Positions 1-10,968 of a stretch of 64,000 nt of DNA are shown piece after piece. This stretch comes from Liolophura sinensis (taxonomy: Eukaryota; Mollusca; Polyplacophora; Chitonida; Chitonidae), in the NCBI RefSeq assembly GCF_032854445.1, contig NC_088299.1, positions 1-64,000 of the forward strand. Direction: 5' to 3'. The notes under the pieces were generated by a model, which was given only the letters and a program-made list of their open reading frames with translations, did no database searches and was not told where the DNA came from. The translations under genes were made by a program, and so were the position numbers. Position 1 is the first letter of the stretch; every line of letters begins with the position of its first letter.

Positions 1-54
1 GTTTTACGCCGTACTCAAGAATATTTCACTTATACGAAGGCGGCCAGCATTATG
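1..54 (+). mobile_element. Nin-DC SINE fragment
   Basis: The 54 bases starting GTTTTACGCCGTACTC and ending GGCCAGCATTATG match, from memory, the conserved Nin-DC central domain of mollusc SINEs. The domain would normally continue with GGTGGGAGGAAACC, but here it is cut by the (AATG)n tail of a minus-strand LINE. A reverse-strand copy with the same motifs lies at 41537-41762. The left end is outside the window. Confidence 0.75.
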
Positions 55-1035
55 AATGAATGAATGAATGAATGATTATGGCTTAACGCCACATCGGCAA
101 TATTTCAGCCATATCGTGGCGAGAACAAGGTGAAAACAAGAGACGGTTAAGGTTTACGATATGATAATATGAACATCAAAAGAAAAATAAAAAGTACAGA
201 CATGTTTAAAATCGCATAAAAGAAAAAATAAGAGTTAAAACTCGAAAACCAGGCTTATATATTACATGTATAAATCTATATGTATATAACTGTTTATATA
301 TAGATATTTATGACAATTAAAATTTATATTTTATGATATAGGCCAATGGCCTTCAAATAATTTTGACAACATCGCCAGCGATGCTGTCAAATAAATCATA
401 TATAGAGTTGACTGTGTAGAACCTCTGCCGAACATGGGCAAAGTCTACACAGTCAACCAGAATATGTTTAATGCCATATTGAGCATCACATCCAACACAC
501 TCGGGAGCACTGCTCCCATCCAAGATGAAATTGTGTGTTAGACGAGAATGTCCAATACGGCACCTGGTTAAAACGACTTGGTCTCTACGAGACATATCAA
601 GTGTATATGAATTAAAGCCAATGACAGGATGAATGGCATGCAGTTTATTGTAAACCTGCAGATCCCATTCACCCTGCCAAAGACGACGAATATATTTAAC
701 AATATTAGACTTAAAATCATTATATGGTATTTTAACTTTCGACAAAGGTTTAGTAAGGGCAGCTTTTGCTCCCTGTCAACGACTGTGTTTCCATGGATAC
801 CAACATGACTTGGAATCCAAAAGAATAGGATATCTTTACCTCTTTTAATTAGTTTTGGGTGTATGGCTAATATTCGAAGATCAACGGATTTTAAAATTTA
901 TTATTCTGTATTGCCAAAAGGCTGGAAAGCGAGTCACTGCATATCACAGCCCTCTGAGCATGCCCAGAAGAGACATATGATAAGGCCAAGAGTATAGCCC
1001 TGGCCTCTGCAGAAAAAGATTGAAGACGAGGATGG
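55..1035 (-). mobile_element. I-group LINE copy T1, 3' part
   Basis: The fragment starts with the (AATG)n tail (55-74; CATT repeats on the sense strand). The conserved 3'-terminal module (75-125), the 3'UTR and the RNase H/C-terminal part of ORF2 follow. It is cut at 1035 by the tail of copy A. Fragment B on the far side of A is in the same orientation and lies upstream in the element map. T1 and B may therefore be halves of one element that lost about 1.8 kb when A arrived (inference). Confidence 0.85.
324..1035 (-). pseudogene. LINE ORF2 C-terminal fragment (RNase H end and CCHC)
   Basis: The frame encodes the end of RNase H and the C-terminal zinc knuckle (C-x2-C-x7-H-x4-C, CVGCDAQYGIKHILVDC). 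Only 353-745 is continuously open. A one-base loss near 355 shifts the last residues, and the segment 745-1035 has lost or gained single bases compared with the intact copy at 28267-31962. In the family this C-terminal knuckle is thought to help bind nucleic acid. The fragment is non-functional. Confidence 0.85.
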
Positions 1036-1309
1036 AATGAATGAATGAATGAATGAATGATTATGGCTTAACGCCACATCGGCAATATTTCAGCCATATC
1101 GTGGCGAGAACAAGGTGAAAACAAGAGACGGTCAAGGTTTTCGATATAATAATATGAACATCAAAAGTAAAACAAAAAGTACAGACATGTTTAAAATCGC
1201 ATAAAAGAAAAAATAAGAGTTAAAACTCGAAAACCAAGGTTATATATTACATGTATAAAATCTATATGTATATAACTGTTTATCTATACATATTTATGAT
1301 AATTAAAAT

Positions 1310-4300
1310 TTATATTTTGTGATATAGGCCAATGGCCTTCAAATAATTGATGACAACATCGCCAGCGATGCTGTCAAATAAATCATATATAGAGGTTTAC
1401 CGTGTAGAATCTTTGCCGAACATGGGCAAAGTCTACACAGTCAACCAGAATATGTTTGATGCCATTATTGAGCATCACATCCAACACACTCGGGAGGACT
1501 GCTCCCATCTAAGATGAAATTGTGTGTCAGATGAGAATGACCAATACGGCATCTGGTTAAAACGACTTGGTCTCTACGAGACATAATCAAATGTATATGA
1601 ATTATAGCCAATGACCGGATGAATGGCATGCAGTTTATATGGATCTGCAAGTCCCATTCACCCTGCCAAAGGCGATGAATATATTTAAGAATATTAGACT
1701 TCACGTCAGTATAAGGGAATTTAACCCGAGATACAGGTTTATATAGGGCAGCTTTCGCTTCCCTGTCCACGACTGTGTTTCCATGGATACCAGTGTGACT
1801 TGGTATCCAACAGAATATAATATCTTTACCTCTTTTGATTAGTTTTCGGTGTTTGGCTATTATCTCAAGTATCAATGGATTTTTAAATTTATTATTCTGA
1901 ATCGCCAAAAGGCAAGACAGCGAGTCGCTGCATATCACTGCCCTCTGGACATGCCCAGAGGAAACATATGATAAGGCCAGGAGTATAGCCCTGGCCTCTG
2001 CAGAAAAGATAGAAGATGAAGGTGGCAGACGAAGAGAAGTGACCCGCTGCTCTAAGACAGCCGCAGCCGCAACCCTGTCCCCATCCTTTGACCCGTCAGT
2101 GTATATAAATTTGTAATCCATATAATGAGCCTTGATTTCAGCAAAACTTTGCTGAATTATAAGAGGATTTGTATTCGATTTATTATATTTACGTAGATCA
2201 AATATTAGTTTGCTTTGTGGGGAGAAGCCATGGAGGAGACTCCGGAAAAGACACCGGAGCTATATCCTCCAGCTTGATGTTAGCTCCCACAAAATGGTCC
2301 CGTATGCGAAGACCGAACGAAGGGATCTTGTTAGGACATTTAATATATTTGTCTACATATAATGGATTGAAAACACAGTCATAGGCAGGGTTTGTTGGAT
2401 GAGCTTTAAGCTTACTAGCGTATTGAAGGCTAAGTTTTATACGTCGGTTGTATAAGGAAGGCTCATTTGCCTCCACGTATAAACTTTCTACTGGTGAGGT
2501 TCTAAAAGCACCAAGGCTGAGCCTCAAACCTTGGTGATGAACAGGATCCAACATTTTAATGTACGACTTCCTAGCGGAACCGTAAATGATGGATCCATAG
2601 TCCAATTTAGACCTCACCAGAGAACGATATAAATTAAGTAAAACTGATCGGTCAGCACCCCAATCGGTGCTAGACACGACCTTAATTATATCGAGAGCCT
2701 TTGTACATTTAGCTTTAAGCATTTTTATATGAGGTATAAAAGATAGCTTACTATCAAATATTATACCTAAAAATTTAGTTTCTCCAACAATTTTAACCTG
2801 TTCACCACAAAAATTAAGCTCGGGATCAAGATGAAGCTTCCGTTTATTACAAAAATGCATACCGACGGTTTTAGACGTTGAAAATCTAAAACCGTTTTCA
2901 GTTGCCCATTTCTCGATTTTGTTGAGACAAAGCTGCAACTGACGTTCGATATTATTCATATTCTTAGCTCGGTAGCATATAAGGAAATCATCCACGTATA
3001 AAGAACCCTCTGTGCCAGATGTTAATGTTTTTGCTAGGCTATTTATTTTTATGCTGAACAGAGTTGGTGATAGAATACTGCCCTGGGGTACACCCATTTC
3101 CTGCTCATAAGAGTCAGAAAGAGTGGACCCAACCCGTACCTTAAACTGACGATCGGATAAAAATTGGGATATAAATATAGGTAATCGACCTTTAAGACCC
3201 ATATCCGTGAGGTCTTTTAAAATACCATATTTCCATGTGGTGTCGTAAGCCTTTTCAAGGTCAAAAAAAATGGACACCACATGTTCATTATTAACAAAAC
3301 CATTACGGATAAAAGTTTCAAATCGAACAAGGTGATCTAAAGTAGATCGACCTTGACGAAAACCACATTGAATGTTAGATAAAAGCTTGTTGGTTTCAAG
3401 AAACCAAACAAGTCTATCATTAATCATCCGTTCCATAGTCTTACAGACACAGCTGGTAAGAGCTATGGGACGGTAATTATTTGGATCATTATGATCCTTA
3501 CCCGGTTTAGGAACCGGGATAATACACGCCTCCCTCCATGATGGTGGAAAATTACCAGTTATCCAAATATCATTAATCAAGTCCAAGAGAGTCTCCAGTG
3601 GCTCAGGTGGTAAATGGTTCAGAAACTTATAATATACATTATCAGGACCACAAGCAGTATCGTGGGCCTTTTTTAATGCAGTTCTAAGTTCCTCGATATT
3701 GAATGGACAATTATAATCTTCTAAATTTTTAGAAGAAAAGGGCAATTTAATTTTCTCCTTCTGGTTTTTAATATGTTGGAATTCTTTAGTATAGTTCTTA
3801 GAAGAAGATTTCTTGGAAATTGTTTCAGCTAATTTATTGGCTATATCAGATGGAGATGTTAATATATTATCTCCATCTTTTAAATGCTGAACTTTTGCTT
3901 TATTATTTTTGCCCTTAAGTTTCTGAACCATGTTCCAGACCTTACGCATGGGTGTTTTTGACGTAATGCCTGAAACAAAGTTCCGCCAACAAGATCGTCT
4001 CTTGGACTTGAGTAATCGACGAGCCTTAGCTCGAAAAATACGAACCTGGTTTAAGTTATTATCAGTAGGACAAATATTAAAATTTCGCTCAGCCTTTTTG
4101 CGGTCCTTAATGGCTTTGCGACAGTCCTGATCATACCAGGGTTTGCTTTTGGATTGTGGATTTGTCGAGGTTTTAGGGATAGTTCTATCGGCAGCTCGTA
4201 AAAGAAGCTCGTTAAATTTTAATATTGGATCATTTGCTGCATTGAGAGTCTCTGGAGTGATATCAGCCTCACAGAACATCTCAAATGCGATCCAATCTGC

Positions 4301-5008
4301 TTTATCGAATTTCCACCTAGCTACACGTTCTAAAGAATTAGAAGTGATATGCTCTAGGATAATAGGAAAATGGTCACTACCACAAAGATCGTCATGCACC
4401 TTCCAAGAAAAATCTAGGAGAAGTGATGGATCTGTGATAGTGAGATCGATAGCAGAATAAGCGCCATTACCTGGATGTAAATAGGTATTAGAACCATCAT
4501 TGAAATAACACAGTTCATCCTTCGATAAGAAGTCCTCTACTATCTTGCCCTTATTGTTTATGTTATTACTGCCCCATAGGGGGTTGTGGGAATTAAAATC
4601 TCCCATAAGTATAAAAGGTTTTGGCAACTGTTCTGTTAAATTATGCAATTGCAAAGCTGACAAAGAAATGTTAGGAGGAATATAAACGGAACATAATGTG
4701 ATTGTTTCAGACAACGAAACACGGACGGCCACAGCCTGAAGTTCTGTATCCAGAGAAACAGGGCTGTGGATAATGCTGTTATTTATGAGTATTGAGGAGC
4801 CGCCAGCAGCTCGCTCTTTTTCATTTACATAAGTACTATATAAAGAATAATTTTTAAGAGTTATTTTATCTTTGTCAGATGTCTTCAGGTGAGTTTCCTG
4901 AAGACAAAGGGCAATAGGATTTAGTAATTGAACTAGCTGTGTTATTTCAATAAAATTTACCTTAAGACCTCGACAATTCCACTGTATAATTTTATCATAT
5001 ATCGCCAT
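1310..5008 (-). pseudogene. LINE copy A ORF2: EN-RT-RNase H polyprotein, frameshifted
   Basis: The 936-codon open part (5008 to 2198) begins MAIYDKIIQWNCRGLK. It holds the AP endonuclease (LQETHL, GDFN, SDHFP) and the reverse transcriptase (FDLEKAYD, GVPQGSILSP, LYVDDFLICYR). An extra G near 2218, in a GGGG run just after the WLLP motif, shifts the frame. RNase H (YTDGSKDGD, FSAEARA, CSDSLS, IPSHTGIHG) continues in another frame from 2121. Further indels near 1470 and 1640 break the C-terminal knuckle. The protein would normally nick target DNA and prime reverse transcription there. The start ATG shares its A with the ORF1 stop (TAATG). Confidence 0.92.
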
Positions 5009-6375
5009 TATGGAGGGAGACGTATAGGAGATTTATCTTTGTGTTTGGACCGCGGGCGACCCTTCCGTGGAGATCGGCTGTTAGATCTCCCTGGTGCGGG
5101 TGATGTATCCATCACCTCCGCATCTGAGGTTGAAGGACCAACGTCCTCCAACGATCCAAACTTATTAAAAGTTTGGACAGGGTCCCTAGTGGCCTTAGAG
5201 GGACGCTCTGTTGGGCCACTAGGTTTATTAGATTTATTGTTATTATTTGAAGGGTTATTTTCGGACATATTTTTGTTTCTACGTTGATTAAGTTTGGGGT
5301 TATCGGTTCGGTCAGTATTATTCGCTGGTTGTATTTGTTGTATTAAGGTAGTTTGGGTTGAGGAAGTATTGAAAGCAGGTCGAACAGTAGGTTCAACAGA
5401 AACAGGAGAAGGTTTCAAGTTTGCAATGGGCCAAGTCATTGATGTTTGAGTAGCAACAGATGCTACTCGCTTGACCGCATTGGCAAATGAAGTCTGCAGT
5501 GAAGTATTAGGAGGCGAGAAAAGTTTCCGGGCCTCCTGATACGATATATTGTTTTTAGTTTTTATAGTGATTATTTCTTTTTCTTTTATGAAAAGTGGAC
5601 AGTCCCTAGAGGAGGCCATGTGATCTCCACCACAATTGCAACACTTAACTGTGTTGCTGCAGTCGAAACCCTCATGACCTTCACTGCCACATCGAAAACA
5701 AACAAGTTTATTTTTACATTGGCCCTTGCCATGACCAAATTTCTGGCACGTGAAACAACGTGTTGGGTTAGGGATGTATAAGTCTACACTAACCCTATAC
5801 GGGCCAATGTAAATGTATGATGGAATGGAAGTAGAATTAAAAGTTAACAGGTATGTATTTAGTTTCAGGATATTACCAGATTTCTTCATAGTGAAGCGCT
5901 TTACTCTGGTAACACCCTGCGACTTCAGTTCAGTGCAGATTTCCTCTTCCGAAAGTTCCAAAATATCTTGATCCCGGTCACGAATTATTCCCTGACTGCT
6001 GTTCAGGGAATTGTGAGGGGATGTAAACACAGGTATGTCCGAAATTTTTTTCAACGATAATAAATTGACGGATTGTTGTTGGCGGAGACATTCAATGAGA
6101 ATGTCTCCGGATCTTAGCTTTTTCACATTTTTTAACGTTCCAGCGACTCCCTGGAGAGCCCTTTGCAATAGAAAGGGGTGGATTTTGGAGGCCGGCTTCT
6201 GTTCATTCTTAGTTGAAAGAACAATAAAAGCCGGCCAGCTGTCCGACACATTACATTTATCAAGCGAGTCCGAAAAAACCTCCAACTTCCTCTTTTTGTC
6301 GGTACTCGAAGTTATTCCAGTAGAAGCCCTAACAGATCTATTGGATAAGTTTTGGGATAAATTTAAAGAAGACAT
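5008..6375 (-). CDS. LINE copy A ORF1: gag-like RNA-binding protein with three CCHC knuckles
   Basis: An intact reading frame. Its N-terminal half (SWPAFIVLSTK through GPYRVSVDLYIPN) resembles the RRM-like region of I-group ORF1 proteins. Three zinc knuckles follow: CFTCQKFGHGKGQC, CFRCGSEGHEGFDC and CCNCGGDHMASSRDC. The tail is Ser/Thr/Asn-rich and ends in a basic stretch, SPIRLPP. Known ORF1 proteins of this type bind the element RNA and form ribonucleoprotein particles. An ATG lies four codons upstream (6387), but MSSLNL at 6375 aligns with the starts MSTS, MSS and MASP of other copies. The stop overlaps the ORF2 start. Confidence 0.9.
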   Translation of the reverse strand: MSSLNLSQNLSNRSVRASTGITSSTDKKRKLEVFSDSLDKCNVSDSWPAFIVLSTKNEQKPASKIHPFLLQRALQGVAGTLKNVKKLRSGDILIECLRQQQSVNLLSLKKISDIPVFTSPHNSLNSSQGIIRDRDQDILELSEEEICTELKSQGVTRVKRFTMKKSGNILKLNTYLLTFNSTSIPSYIYIGPYRVSVDLYIPNPTRCFTCQKFGHGKGQCKNKLVCFRCGSEGHEGFDCSNTVKCCNCGGDHMASSRDCPLFIKEKEIITIKTKNNISYQEARKLFSPPNTSLQTSFANAVKRVASVATQTSMTWPIANLKPSPVSVEPTVRPAFNTSSTQTTLIQQIQPANNTDRTDNPKLNQRRNKNMSENNPSNNNNKSNKPSGPTERPSKATRDPVQTFNKFGSLEDVGPSTSDAEVMDTSPAPGRSNSRSPRKGRPRSKHKDKSPIRLPP

Positions 6376-7002
6376 AATAAATATCATAAAGATTCACCCC
6401 ACGTGTTCCCCACCCACCACGGAGTGCCAACAAGGGCGATGCCTGAACCTGGGGATACCCAGCAGGACACACACCAAGGACTCCACATGAGGTATACTCG
6501 AATAGATGGCCTCAATGAGCAAACCCCATTTAGTAAATAAGGTCACACACCAGACACATACTACTCGATTGACCCATGAGCCACCGCCTCAAAACGTAGT
6601 CCCGCAAACGAAATTTCAGAAATAACATTTATTCTTTATTGATTGGTGTTAAGGAGAAATTCTGGGACAACGCAGAGGCAAGACATGACCAAGCCGATTG
6701 ATCGGACCGGGCCCATCCGACCTCCCGTCTCTCTCCAAGTAAGGGCCAAAGTTACGTGTTGGGCGTGAGGATCTCGCAAGACCAACACACCCTCAGCCAC
6801 CAGGATCCCGTCCTCGTAGATTACGGGTCGCAACCCACGGCAAACAGGTCGCTCCCCGGTTGCCTCTCACACAACCGAGAAGACGTGAGCCTATTATATT
6901 CACCGGGCTCACACAGGAGAGCTCTAGGTTAGTCGACTTTTACGACAAGCTTGCCTAGAGGGCTGAGGTCCTATTCTTATCACCCCGGAAACCACACGGG
7001 GG
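6376..7002 (-). promoter_or_regulatory. Structured GC-rich LINE 5'UTR (copy A)
   Basis: This is the conserved leader of the LINE family from its 5' terminus to the ORF1 ATG. It contains the inverted repeats described at 48171-48777. Non-LTR elements usually carry their promoter in this segment, so an internal Pol II promoter is expected by family knowledge. No core promoter element was identified. Confidence 0.7.
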
Positions 7003-8205
7003 CTCAGAAGAAGATTTTGTTGAAATTGTTTCAGCTAATTTATTGGCTATATCAGATGGAGAGGTTAATATATTATCTCCATCTTTTAAATGCTGAACTT
7101 TTGCTCTATTATTTTTGCCCTTAAGTTTCTGAACCATGTTCCAGACCATACGCATGGGTGTTTTTGACGTAATGCCCGAAACAAAGTTCCGCCAACAAGA
7201 TCGTCTCTTGGACTTGAGTAACCGACGAGCCTTAGCTCGAAAATTACGAACCTGGTTTAAGTTATTATCAGTAGGACAATTATTAAATCTCCGTTCAGCC
7301 TTTTTACGGTCATTTATGGCTTTACGACAGTCATTGTCGTACCAGGGTTTACTTTTGGATTTTGGATTTGTCGAGGTCTTAGGTATAGTTCTATCGGCAG
7401 CTCGTAATACAAGCTCGTTAAATTTTAACACAGGATCATCTGCTGCTTTGAGGATCTCTGGAGAGATATCAGCCTCACAGAACATCTCAAATGCGATCCA
7501 ATCTGCTTTATCGAATTTCCACCTAGCTACACGTTCTAAAGAATTAGAAGTGATATGTTCTAGGATTATAGGAAAATGGTCACTACCACAAAGATCATCA
7601 TGCACCCTCCAAGAAAAATCCGGGAGAAGTGATGGATCCGTGACAGTGAGATCGATAGCAGAATAAGCGCCATTACCTGGATGTAAATAGGTATTAGAAC
7701 CATCATTGAAATAACACAGTTCATCTTTCGATAAAAAATCTTCCAAAGTTTTGCCTTCAGCGTTTATATTATTACTGCCCCATAAGGGGTTATGGGCATT
7801 AAAATCCCCCATAATTATAAAAGGGGATGGGAGTTGTTCTTTTAAGTTATGTAACAGAGACTAACAAAGAACAATGAGGAGGAATATAGATCGAACATAA
7901 AGTAACTGTTTCCGACAAAGAAACACGGACGGCCACAGCCTGAAACTCAGTAACGAGATCAACAGGACTGTGAATTATATTATTATTTACGAAAATAGAG
8001 GAGCCGCCACAAGCTCGCTCTTCTTCACCAGAATAATTGCTATAAAGTGTATAATTTTTAAGAGATAATTTATCTTTGTCAGATGTCTTCAGGTGAGTTT
8101 CCTGAAGACACAGGACTACTGGATTTAAAGATTGAACTAGCTGTGTTATTTCAATAAGATTTACCTTCGACAATTCCATTGTATAATTTTGTCTAAAGAA
8201 GACAT
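7003..8205 (-). pseudogene. LINE copy B ORF2, endonuclease part, truncated
   Basis: The frame starts at 8205 (ATG overlapping the ORF1 stop in TAATG). A short deletion near 8168 and a second break near 7850 disrupt it. The endonuclease motifs LQETHL, MGDFN and SDHFP are recognisable. The open stretch 7812-7003 runs through the linker between EN and RT and ends where copy A begins, so RT and RNase H are missing. Confidence 0.88.
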
Positions 8206-9523
8206 TATGGAGGGAGGCGTATTGGGGATTTATGTTTCGACCGCGGACGACCCTTTTTGGGAGATCTACTAGGAGACCTCCCAGGTGCAGATGACGTATC
8301 CATCATGTCTGCACACGATGTCGAAGGATCAACGTCCTCCAACGATCCAAACCTATTAAAAGTTTGGATAGGGTTTCTAGTGGCCTTAGAGGGACGCTCC
8401 AGGGGGCCACTAGGTTTATCCCTTTTATGATTTTTCTCACATTTATTTTTGTCACCCGTTGTTTTCTGTGAAGAATCAACGGGTTTACAAGATTTGAATT
8501 TATTATCATTTGATGTGCTTTCAGACAAAGAAAGTGCTGGATAGTCAGGTAGAGTATCGGATATTTTAGAAAGGTTTATATCAGTTTGTGATGATGAGCT
8601 GGTTGTGTTATTTAAGGGTTTTATGACCAGTTTTTGTGGGTGTTCTTTGCCAATAGGCCAAGTAAATGTCGTTTGGACCCCCACAGAAACAGTGGTTTTC
8701 CTGACAACATTTGCATATGTAGGGGTAGTAAAAACATTTGTGGCAGAGACCAGGCGCTTAGCTTCCAGATATGATGTATTATTTTTACATTTTAAGGTTA
8801 TGATTTCCTTTTCGTTTTTGAAGAGAGGGCAGTCCTTGGAGGGGGCCATGTGGGCTCCACTACAATCCACACATTTTACTGTTTTTGTGCAGTCGAAGCC
8901 CACATGACCTGCTCCCGTACATCTAAAGCAGACCAGTGTGTTGCGGCATTGACTCCTGCCATGGCCAAACCTCTGACAGGAGAAACACCGGGTGGGGTTA
9001 GGTATAAATAACTCCACCCTTACACTATATGGTCCAATGAATATAGACGGCGGAAGGGATGTTTTATTGAATGTTAACATAAGTGTTGGTTTTTACCAGA
9101 TTCCCTTCTAATTAGGAAGCATTTTACCTTACCCCTTGGTGTTTTAGTTCTTCAGTTAATTGTTGTTTATTCATTTCGGTAAGGTCCTGGTCTCTGTCAC
9201 GAATTATACCATGACAGCAGTTCAATGTATTATGAGGATAAACAGAAACAGGCTGCTCTCCTATATTTTGAATTTTTAGTAAATTTTGATATTGTTGTTT
9301 TCTGGAACATTCTAACAGAATGTTTCCAGATTTCATTTTCTTAGCTTGTTTTAACGTTCCAGCATAACTTTCTATTGTTTTTTTAAATACAAATGGATTG
9401 ATTTTCATTTTTATTAGATATTACTAAGAAGGCAGGAAAATAATTATTTCCTCCTTCAATATCTAAGGGAACATCATTTTTTCTTTTTTCAGCAGCCACT
9501 GTGATAATTTCAGGGGAAGCCAT
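8205..9523 (-). pseudogene. LINE copy B ORF1, frameshifted
   Basis: The start is placed at 9523 (MASPEII...). Frames change near 9415 and again at 9080-9124. The C-terminal 291 codons are open and hold three knuckles: CFSCQRFGHGRSQC, CFRCTGAGHVGFDC and CVDCSGAHMAPSKDC. The basic C-terminus ends in SPIRLPP. Compared with copies A and H it is a distinct subfamily, with ESYAG in place of LQGTAG and KMKSGNIL in place of KLRSGDIL. Confidence 0.85.
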
Positions 9524-10126
9524 GATATATTTTTATTAATTTCACCTCACGTGTCCCCCCACCCGCCACGGAGTGACAACAGGGGCGAATTTACCTCTGC
9601 GGATGACCAGCAGAGAATAAAAACAGGGAATCCACGCAAGGTATACTCGAACAGATTGAGTCATACCAACAAGGTTAATTCAATCTACTCGATTGACCCA
9701 TTAGCCACCGCCTTCTACACTTACCCCGAACAAGAGTATTTGGAGAAAAGCCAACTTGACATCACAGTATGTGAAAGAATAACAAATAGGATCAAGAGTA
9801 GGGCTTGACGCGACCAGCCGATTGATCGGACCGGGCCCATCCGACCTCCCGTCTCTCTCCAAGTAAGGGCCAAAGTGGCGTGTTGGGCGTGAGGATCTCG
9901 CAAGACCAACCCGCCCTCAGCCACCAGGATACCGTCCTCGTAGATTACGGGTCGCAACCCACGGCAAACAGGTCGCTCCCCGGTTTCCTCTCACACAACC
10001 GGGAAGACGTGAGCCTATTATATTCACCCGGATCACACAGGAGAGCTCTAGGATAGTCGACTTTTACGACAAGCTTGCCTAGAGGGCTGAGGTCCTATTC
10101 TTATCACCCCGGAAACCCCACGGGGG
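9524..10126 (-). promoter_or_regulatory. Structured LINE 5'UTR (copy B)
   Basis: It has the same leader as the other copies, including the terminal CCCC/GGGG palindrome, the CTCTAGG/CCTAGAG stem and the TGTGAGCC/GGCTCACA-type stem (here imperfect). ORF1-proximal bases differ from copy A and resemble copies J, C and D. Confidence 0.7.
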
Positions 10127-10815
10127 GTGTTCATTGGGAAACCATTGAACATCTTTTCTTTTCTTGCAGTTTTGTTCGGCCCTTATAGGAATTTATCTCT
10201 GATTTGATCGAACGTTTGACTTTAATTTCTGTTCGTTTTTCCCTTCAGACTGTTGTATTTTCTGTTTTCTCGCCTTGTGAAAACACATTTTACAATGATT
10301 TGTTTCTGTTCTTTATTTCTCAGTTAAAGTGGGTTGTGTGGAAGTGTAGGAATGAACAGAAGTTTCATCGTTACACTTTCACTCGATCCCGCATAATTTC
10401 TCTCTGAGTCCTCAGTTCGTTCTCGTATCTGTGTTGATTTCTGTCGTTTTCCTGTCTCTCAGTTTCTTGACCAATGGTCCTGTGACCTTCGATTATGCTT
10501 TATTAATGAAAAAAATGAATTAGAATTTCTGTTATAATTGCATGTATTCTGTCTATAATCGTTTGTACCTACGTGTTTGTAATCTGTACCTTCTTCGCAC
10601 TGTCTTTGTACGTTTTATTGTAAATACTTCTCAACGTATAATTACCTTAACCTTTTAACTCATCCGTTGCTGATGTTGGTCTTCAGCGGCTGTTTATCTT
10701 AATTTTATTCCCATCATTGTACAAATTTCACATCATCTACCTGTAAATAGAAGGTCAGAATTGTATTAAATGCATGTATAAAGTCCTGTGAATGAATGTC
10801 TTTTCAAAGAAAAAA
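10127..10815 (+). mobile_element. Keno-like Tx1-clade LINE, copy 1, 3' end
   Basis: Bases 10130-10500 align well with 16680-17090 of the second Keno-like copy (for example CATTGGGAAACCATTGA and GTGTGGAAGTGTAGGAATGA). They encode the remnant ORF2 C-terminus in broken frames. A 3'UTR of about 270 bp follows, ending in a short A run. The very next bases are U2 snRNA from nucleotide 36 onward. This precise junction is what identifies the element as U2-targeting; Keno is the known U2-specific lineage of the Tx1 clade. The 5' side is replaced by LINE copy B. Confidence 0.8.
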
Positions 10816-10968
10816 GTATCTGTTCTTATCAGCTTAATGTCTGATACGCCTTCCATCGGAGGGCATCGATATTAAACTGATTTTTGGAACTGGGTGAGAG
10901 ATTTGGAGCTTGCTCCATTCTCGCCACGGGTTAACCCGGTATTGCAGTACTTCCGGGACTGGCCCACA
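10816..10968 (+). ncRNA. U2: U2 snRNA gene, nucleotides 36-188 (5' part displaced by Keno-like insertion)
   Basis: The sequence runs GTATCTGTTCTTATCAG, ATTTTTGGAACTGGGTG, GAGATTTGGAGCTTGCTCCA, CACGGGTTAACCCGGTATTG and CAGTACTTCCGGGACTGGCCC. It matches U2 from position 36 to the end, including the Sm-site region and stem-loops III/IV in slightly diverged form. The first 35 nt are missing because a Keno-like element ends here. The interruption falls inside the branch-point-pairing segment (GUAGUA, U2 33-38), so this copy cannot make normal U2. Confidence 0.9.

Larger units (their letters stand above)
1036..7002 (-). mobile_element. I-group LINE copy A, full length
   Basis: A complete element: (CATT)n tail at 1036-1059, 3'UTR, ORF2, ORF1, and a 5'UTR ending at the family 5' terminus (CCCC..GTG). 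It is about 5.97 kb. ORF1 is open but ORF2 has several frameshifts. The flanks do not form a TSD: the left flank is RNase H sequence of T1 and the right flank is mid-ORF2 of B. The insertion was therefore accompanied or followed by loss of target DNA. Confidence 0.9.
7003..10126 (-). mobile_element. I-group LINE copy B, 5' portion
   Basis: The fragment contains the 5'UTR with complete 5' end (10126), ORF1, and ORF2 up to about codon 400, where it meets the 5' end of copy A. It belongs to a diverged ORF1 subfamily (FKKTIESYAG type) also seen in J and in the N-terminal half of L. Its 5' end abuts a Keno-like element fragment in a region matching 16676 onwards of the second Keno copy, so B inserted into a Keno element on the opposite strand. 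Confidence 0.88.

Noticed and set aside
1036-1060. Tetranucleotide arrays (AATG/CATT)n considered as microsatellites or a CRISPR-like array
   Set aside because: They are always at the 3' end of LINE copies next to the terminal module; they are retrotransposon tails, with no spacers.
7136-7666. Recurrent 60-176 codon ORFs antisense to the LINE endonuclease-RT linker (also at 3930, 34067, 45217, 51979)
   Set aside because: They recur because the ORF2 sense strand is conserved. They overlap a well-supported coding frame, have no independent start context, and break where ORF2 changes synonymously.
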